Below are positions 60,969 through 64,000 of a stretch of 64,000 bases of DNA, piece after piece. Source of the DNA: Plotosus lineatus (lineage: Eukaryota > Chordata > Actinopteri > Siluriformes > Plotosidae); the NCBI GenBank assembly GCA_024760905.1, contig CM045733.1:23572501-23636500 (forward strand), written 5' to 3'. The position numbers and the translations under genes were made by a program. The notes beneath the pieces are model-generated. The model had not been told where the DNA came from, did not search any database, and worked only from the letters and a program-made list of their open reading frames with translations. How positions within the stretch are numbered: position 1 is the stretch's first letter; the number at the start of each line of letters is the position of its first letter.

Positions 60969-61548
60969 TGTCCCCCAGTACAGCTAGCTGGGTTATCAAA
61001 GGCCGTCCATGTCTCTCACTGTCTATGGTGTGAGGCATGTAAAAGAACCATTGCTGACTTTTGTCAAGAGTAGGCTGCATAACCATCAGCGTGTTTCTGC
61101 CCTGCAGTGGCCTGGCGAGCTGTTCAGAGTGTACGCTGTCCCTCACCCGGAGTCGGCTGAGATGGATGCCAATCTCTCCTCGACCCTAAATAGAATTAAG
61201 TGGCTTTTTTTTTTTTTTTTTTTTTTACACTCAAGTCATAGCGGCTCATCAGGCCGGTGCTTATCCCCGGTTTCTGTAGCGTGAAGCAACTAGGAGTTCA
61301 GCTTCTCCTGGATGGGACGCTAGTCCATCGTAGGTTACCTTCCCAGTATATTTTTACTGGTACCCATTTATACTACTGGGTGAACAGAGGCACACTTGTG
61401 GTTAAGACCCCCTTGCCCAGGGGTCTTGGCACAGTGAGGGTCTCAGTGGGATTTGAACTCACGACCTCCCAATCATGAGCGCACCACCCTAACCTCTACA
61501 CCATCGGCCCCACTAAATAGAATTAAGCGGTTCAGAAAATGAATGAAT
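60969..61548 (+). mobile_element. SINE-1, L2-type tail, 5'-truncated and interrupted
   Basis: The body starts GTCCCCCAGTACAGC. The tail is cut at 61200 and resumes at 61513 (CTAAATAGAATTAAGCGG…GAATGAAT) around a reversed SINE-2. Confidence 0.85.
61201..61512 (-). mobile_element. SINE-2 nested in SINE-1, 15-bp TSD
   Basis: The exact TSD CTAAATAGAATTAAG lies at 61186-61200 and 61513-61527. On the minus strand it has a complete head and ends in a long A tail (the poly-T at 61205-61226). Confidence 0.93.
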
Positions 61549-62210
61549 ATAGTTGTCAGTTTCCTTACTTTAAAAGGGTTGGGCCATTGAAATACCAAAG
61601 CCATTACTGGGTTGCTAAACGTGCTTTGTTCTGAGTACTGTATATCACTAGAAATTGCTGCCATAATAGTTTTAATACTTGTTGGCTAAAGTAGCCAGTC
61701 TTCCTAGATTAACTTACCCATGTGTTCATAGTTTGCTTATTTATACCCTCAAGAAAGATTGCTTAGTTTCACTAGTTTACCGTAATTAATATACTTAAAG
61801 AATGGATAATAATAAACAATACAGTAGATACCTAGCACACTACACACTGAAGATACAGCATGAGTGGTTGGATTTTCTGTCCACTGATGACCCTCTAGGA
61901 GGCAGGCACGCTTTATAAACAGATGGGTTGGTTACAAGTAAAGGGTAACTATGGGCCCGAACACATGGTGAGCTAATCTAACACAAGGAAGACTGGTCAC
62001 TTTAGCCAACAAGTATTAACAATATTATGACAGCAATTTCTAGTTATATACACAGATTAAATTATGAATAAATTATTTGTGTTGTAAAAATACTGAAAAA
62101 TAAATAATTGGCTGTCCAGGGTGATCTACCAATTTAATCATTTTGCATTTTAGCAGCAGGATACTGGCCAGACTGGGCATTTAATTATACTTGTTAAACC
62201 AAGGAATCTT
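61549..62210. other. no gene seen
   Basis: Unique-looking AT-rich sequence upstream of stra8; no repeat recognised. Confidence 0.4.
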
Positions 62211-62480
62211 CTTCTTTTCCTTTCGGCTGTTCCCTTCAGGGGTCGCCACAGCGAATCATCTGTCTCCATCTCACCCTGTCCTCTGCATCATTTTCTCTTA
62301 CACCAACTACCTTCATGTCCTCCTTCACCACATCCATAAACATTCTCTTTGGTCTTCCTCTAGGCCTTCTGCCTGGCAGTTCCAACCTCAGCATCCTACT
62401 ACCAATATATTCACTATCCCTCCTCTGCACATATCCAAACCATCTCAATCTAGCCTCTCTGACTTTGTCTCAAAAACCTC
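62211..62480 (-). mobile_element. RTE LINE 3' end, 5'-truncated
   Basis: The minus strand reads MRWFGYVQRRDSEYIGSRML and ends with the GGGAACAGCCGAAAGGAAAA tail and AAGAAG repeats. It is about 85% similar by eye to the 3163-4308 copy. Confidence 0.85.
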
Positions 62481-62889
62481 TTACATCAGTTGCCATTCAT
62501 GTAGGTCCATTTTTTCCCTACGTCAGTAAATCAGTGCAGATGTTTTGTTTCTTTTGCTTTTTTAAACTAAACATAATCTTACTTTATCTATGTTTATGAC
62601 TTAACATTTGTTTGTCTGTACGTAATGTTTCTTCTTGGCAAGGAAAATTAGTGGGAGCAATTTAGGACTAATGGTTTGTGTACTTTTTTTTTGTTGTTAG
62701 GTGGCTTCGCTTGCTCTATTTTTCTTGTCTCACTCTCAATAAACTCATTATGCCAGTCAAAAAAGTAAGATGTCATAGCAATGTCTGCTTTCCTAAATGG
62801 CTCAGTAAATATGACAGAGCCTCTTTTTGAAGCATAACTTCAGAAATAACAGTCCACTGAGAAATAATAATAAACCTGTTACCTCCTGT

Positions 62890-63235
62890 TAACGGGTCAT
62901 AATCAAAATTGACCGTTTTCTTTATATACGAGTATATATACGTATATATATAAAGTCTGAGGGCTTTTTCACACCCAAGCCATAGCAACTCATCAGGCCA
63001 GTGCTTATCCCCGGTTTCTGTAGCGTGAAGCAACTATGAGTTCAACTCCTCCTGGATGGGACGCTAGTCCATCGCAGGTTACCTTCCCAGTATATTTTTA
63101 CTGGTACCCATTTATACTGTTGGGTGAACAGAGGCACAGTTGTGGTTAAGACCTTGCCCAGTGGTCTCAGAGGGATTTGAACTCACGACCTCCCAATCAT
63201 GAGCACAGCACCATAACCACTACACCACCAGCCCA
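62890..63235 (-). mobile_element. SINE-2, 15-bp TSD
   Basis: The exact TSD CCTGTTACCTCCTGT lies at 62875-62889 and 63236-63250. The 3' end carries an extra TATATACG-rich extension (62890-62950) before the TTTTTCACACCCAAGCC segment. Confidence 0.88.
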
Positions 63236-63250
63236 CCTGTTACCTCCTGT

Positions 63251-63384
63251 GCTTCTTCTTTTCTGTTCGGCTTTTTCCCGTTCTCGAGAGTCATCACAGC
63301 GAATCATCTGTTTCGCACATTTGATTTGGCAGAGGTTTTCACGTCACATGCCCTTCCTGTCACAACCCTTTTAGCAAGAGACAG
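63251..63384 (-). mobile_element. SINE-1 RTE-type tail fragment joined to LINE sequence
   Basis: CTTCTTCTTTTCTGTTCGGC to CAACCCTTTTAGCAAGAGAC in reverse is the SINE-1/RTE tail. It directly abuts LINE coding sequence in the opposite orientation. Confidence 0.75.
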
Positions 63385-64000
63385 ATAAGGAAACTTGGTG
63401 GTGGAATGAGGAAGTGCAGGAGTGTGTACAAAAGAAGAGGTTAGCCAAGAAGAAGTGGGACATTGAGAGGACCGAAGAGAGTAAACAGGAGTACATGGAG
63501 ACACAGGGTAAGGCGAGGGTAGCAATGTCAAAGGCCAAACAGAGGGCGTATGATGACTTGTATGATAGGTTGAACAGTAAGGAAGGAGAAAATGATCTAT
63601 ACAAGTTAGCACAGCAGAGAAATAGAGATGGGAAAGACGTGCAGCAAGTTAGAGTGATAAAGGACAGAGAGGGAAATGTATTGACTGATGACAGAAGTGT
63701 GCTGGGAAGATGGAAAGAGTACTTTGAAGAGCTGATGAATGAGGAAAATGAGAGAGAGAAAAAGAGTAGAAGGGGTGACCGTTGAGGAGCAGGAAGTAGC
63801 AAAGATTAGTAAAGGAGAAGTGAGGAGGGCATTGAAGAGGATGAAGAGTGGAAAGGCAGTTGGCCCTGATGACATACCAGTTGAGGTATGGAAGTGTCTA
63901 GGGGAGGTAGCAGTAGATTTTCTGACAAGAATATTCAACAAGGTCTTAGAAAGTGAGCAGATGCCAGAGGAATGGAGGAGAATTGTGCTTGTGCCCATTT
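63385..64000 (+). mobile_element. RTE LINE, ORF2 segment between endonuclease and RT, runs off the window
   Basis: The frames read WWNEEVQECVQKKRLAKKKW, LGRWKEYFEELMNEENE, then after a frame change GEVRRALKRMKSGKAVGPDD and EWRRIVLVP. This is the linker and the first RT block of the same RTE family. A frameshift near 63780 argues against activity, though the element may continue beyond 64000. Confidence 0.82.

Noticed and set aside
63414..63785. A new Lys/Glu-rich host protein (123 codons)
   Set aside because: The motifs match the RTE ORF2 linker and continue, after a frame change, into the first RT block.

Overview
The window is eukaryotic genomic DNA, almost certainly from a teleost fish. 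It holds the 3' half of one spliced gene, one complete spliced gene, and a dense bed of mobile elements and microsatellites. The transposon set (Tc1-like, Rex3-like and other RTE LINEs, several tRNA-derived SINEs, pogo/Tigger-type TA elements) is fish-like. The complete gene is recognisably stra8. From memory, stra8 is reported missing from zebrafish and many spiny-rayed fishes but present in catfishes and salmonids, so a catfish-like or salmonid-like source is a reasonable but unproven guess.

Gene 1 (+ strand, 17680-36252) is the C-terminal part of LARGE1, the Golgi xylosyl-/glucuronyltransferase that builds matriglycan on alpha-dystroglycan. Five exons are in phase and give 327 residues ending in a stop. 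With the DID motif aligned to 563-565 of the human enzyme, these are residues 430-756, i.e. the whole second (GT49, GlcA-transferase) domain. The first 429 residues (membrane anchor, GT8 xylosyltransferase domain) must lie upstream of the window, so bases 1-17679 are intron.

Gene 2 (- strand, 54181 down to 39491) is stra8, the meiosis-entry factor. Eight coding exons in phase give a 325-residue protein with a basic helix-loop-helix-like N-terminus, an acidic middle and the conserved C-terminal blocks. The two genes converge, with stop codons about 3.2 kb apart.

The rest is mostly repeats. (i) A roughly 480-bp TIR element ending CAGGGATCCCTC (called R1 here) occurs at about a dozen sites, once as an inverted dimer. 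(ii) Other TA-flanked pogo/Tigger-type elements include a family with terminus CAGTYGGCCCTCT whose copies carry the start of a CENP-B-type transposase. (iii) RTE LINE fragments occur together with a SINE family (SINE-1) that shares their 3' tail; other SINE-1 copies carry an L2-like tail on the same tRNA-like head. (iv) There are also SINE-2, a V-SINE-like SINE-3, and a tRNA-headed SINE-4. (v) Two decayed Tc1-like elements, hAT-type MITEs and several long foldbacks are present. Many insertions are nested and keep readable target-site duplications (TSDs), so relative ages can be read. I see no CRISPR array, rRNA gene or intact functional tRNA gene. Gene-free stretches without a call are listed explicitly.
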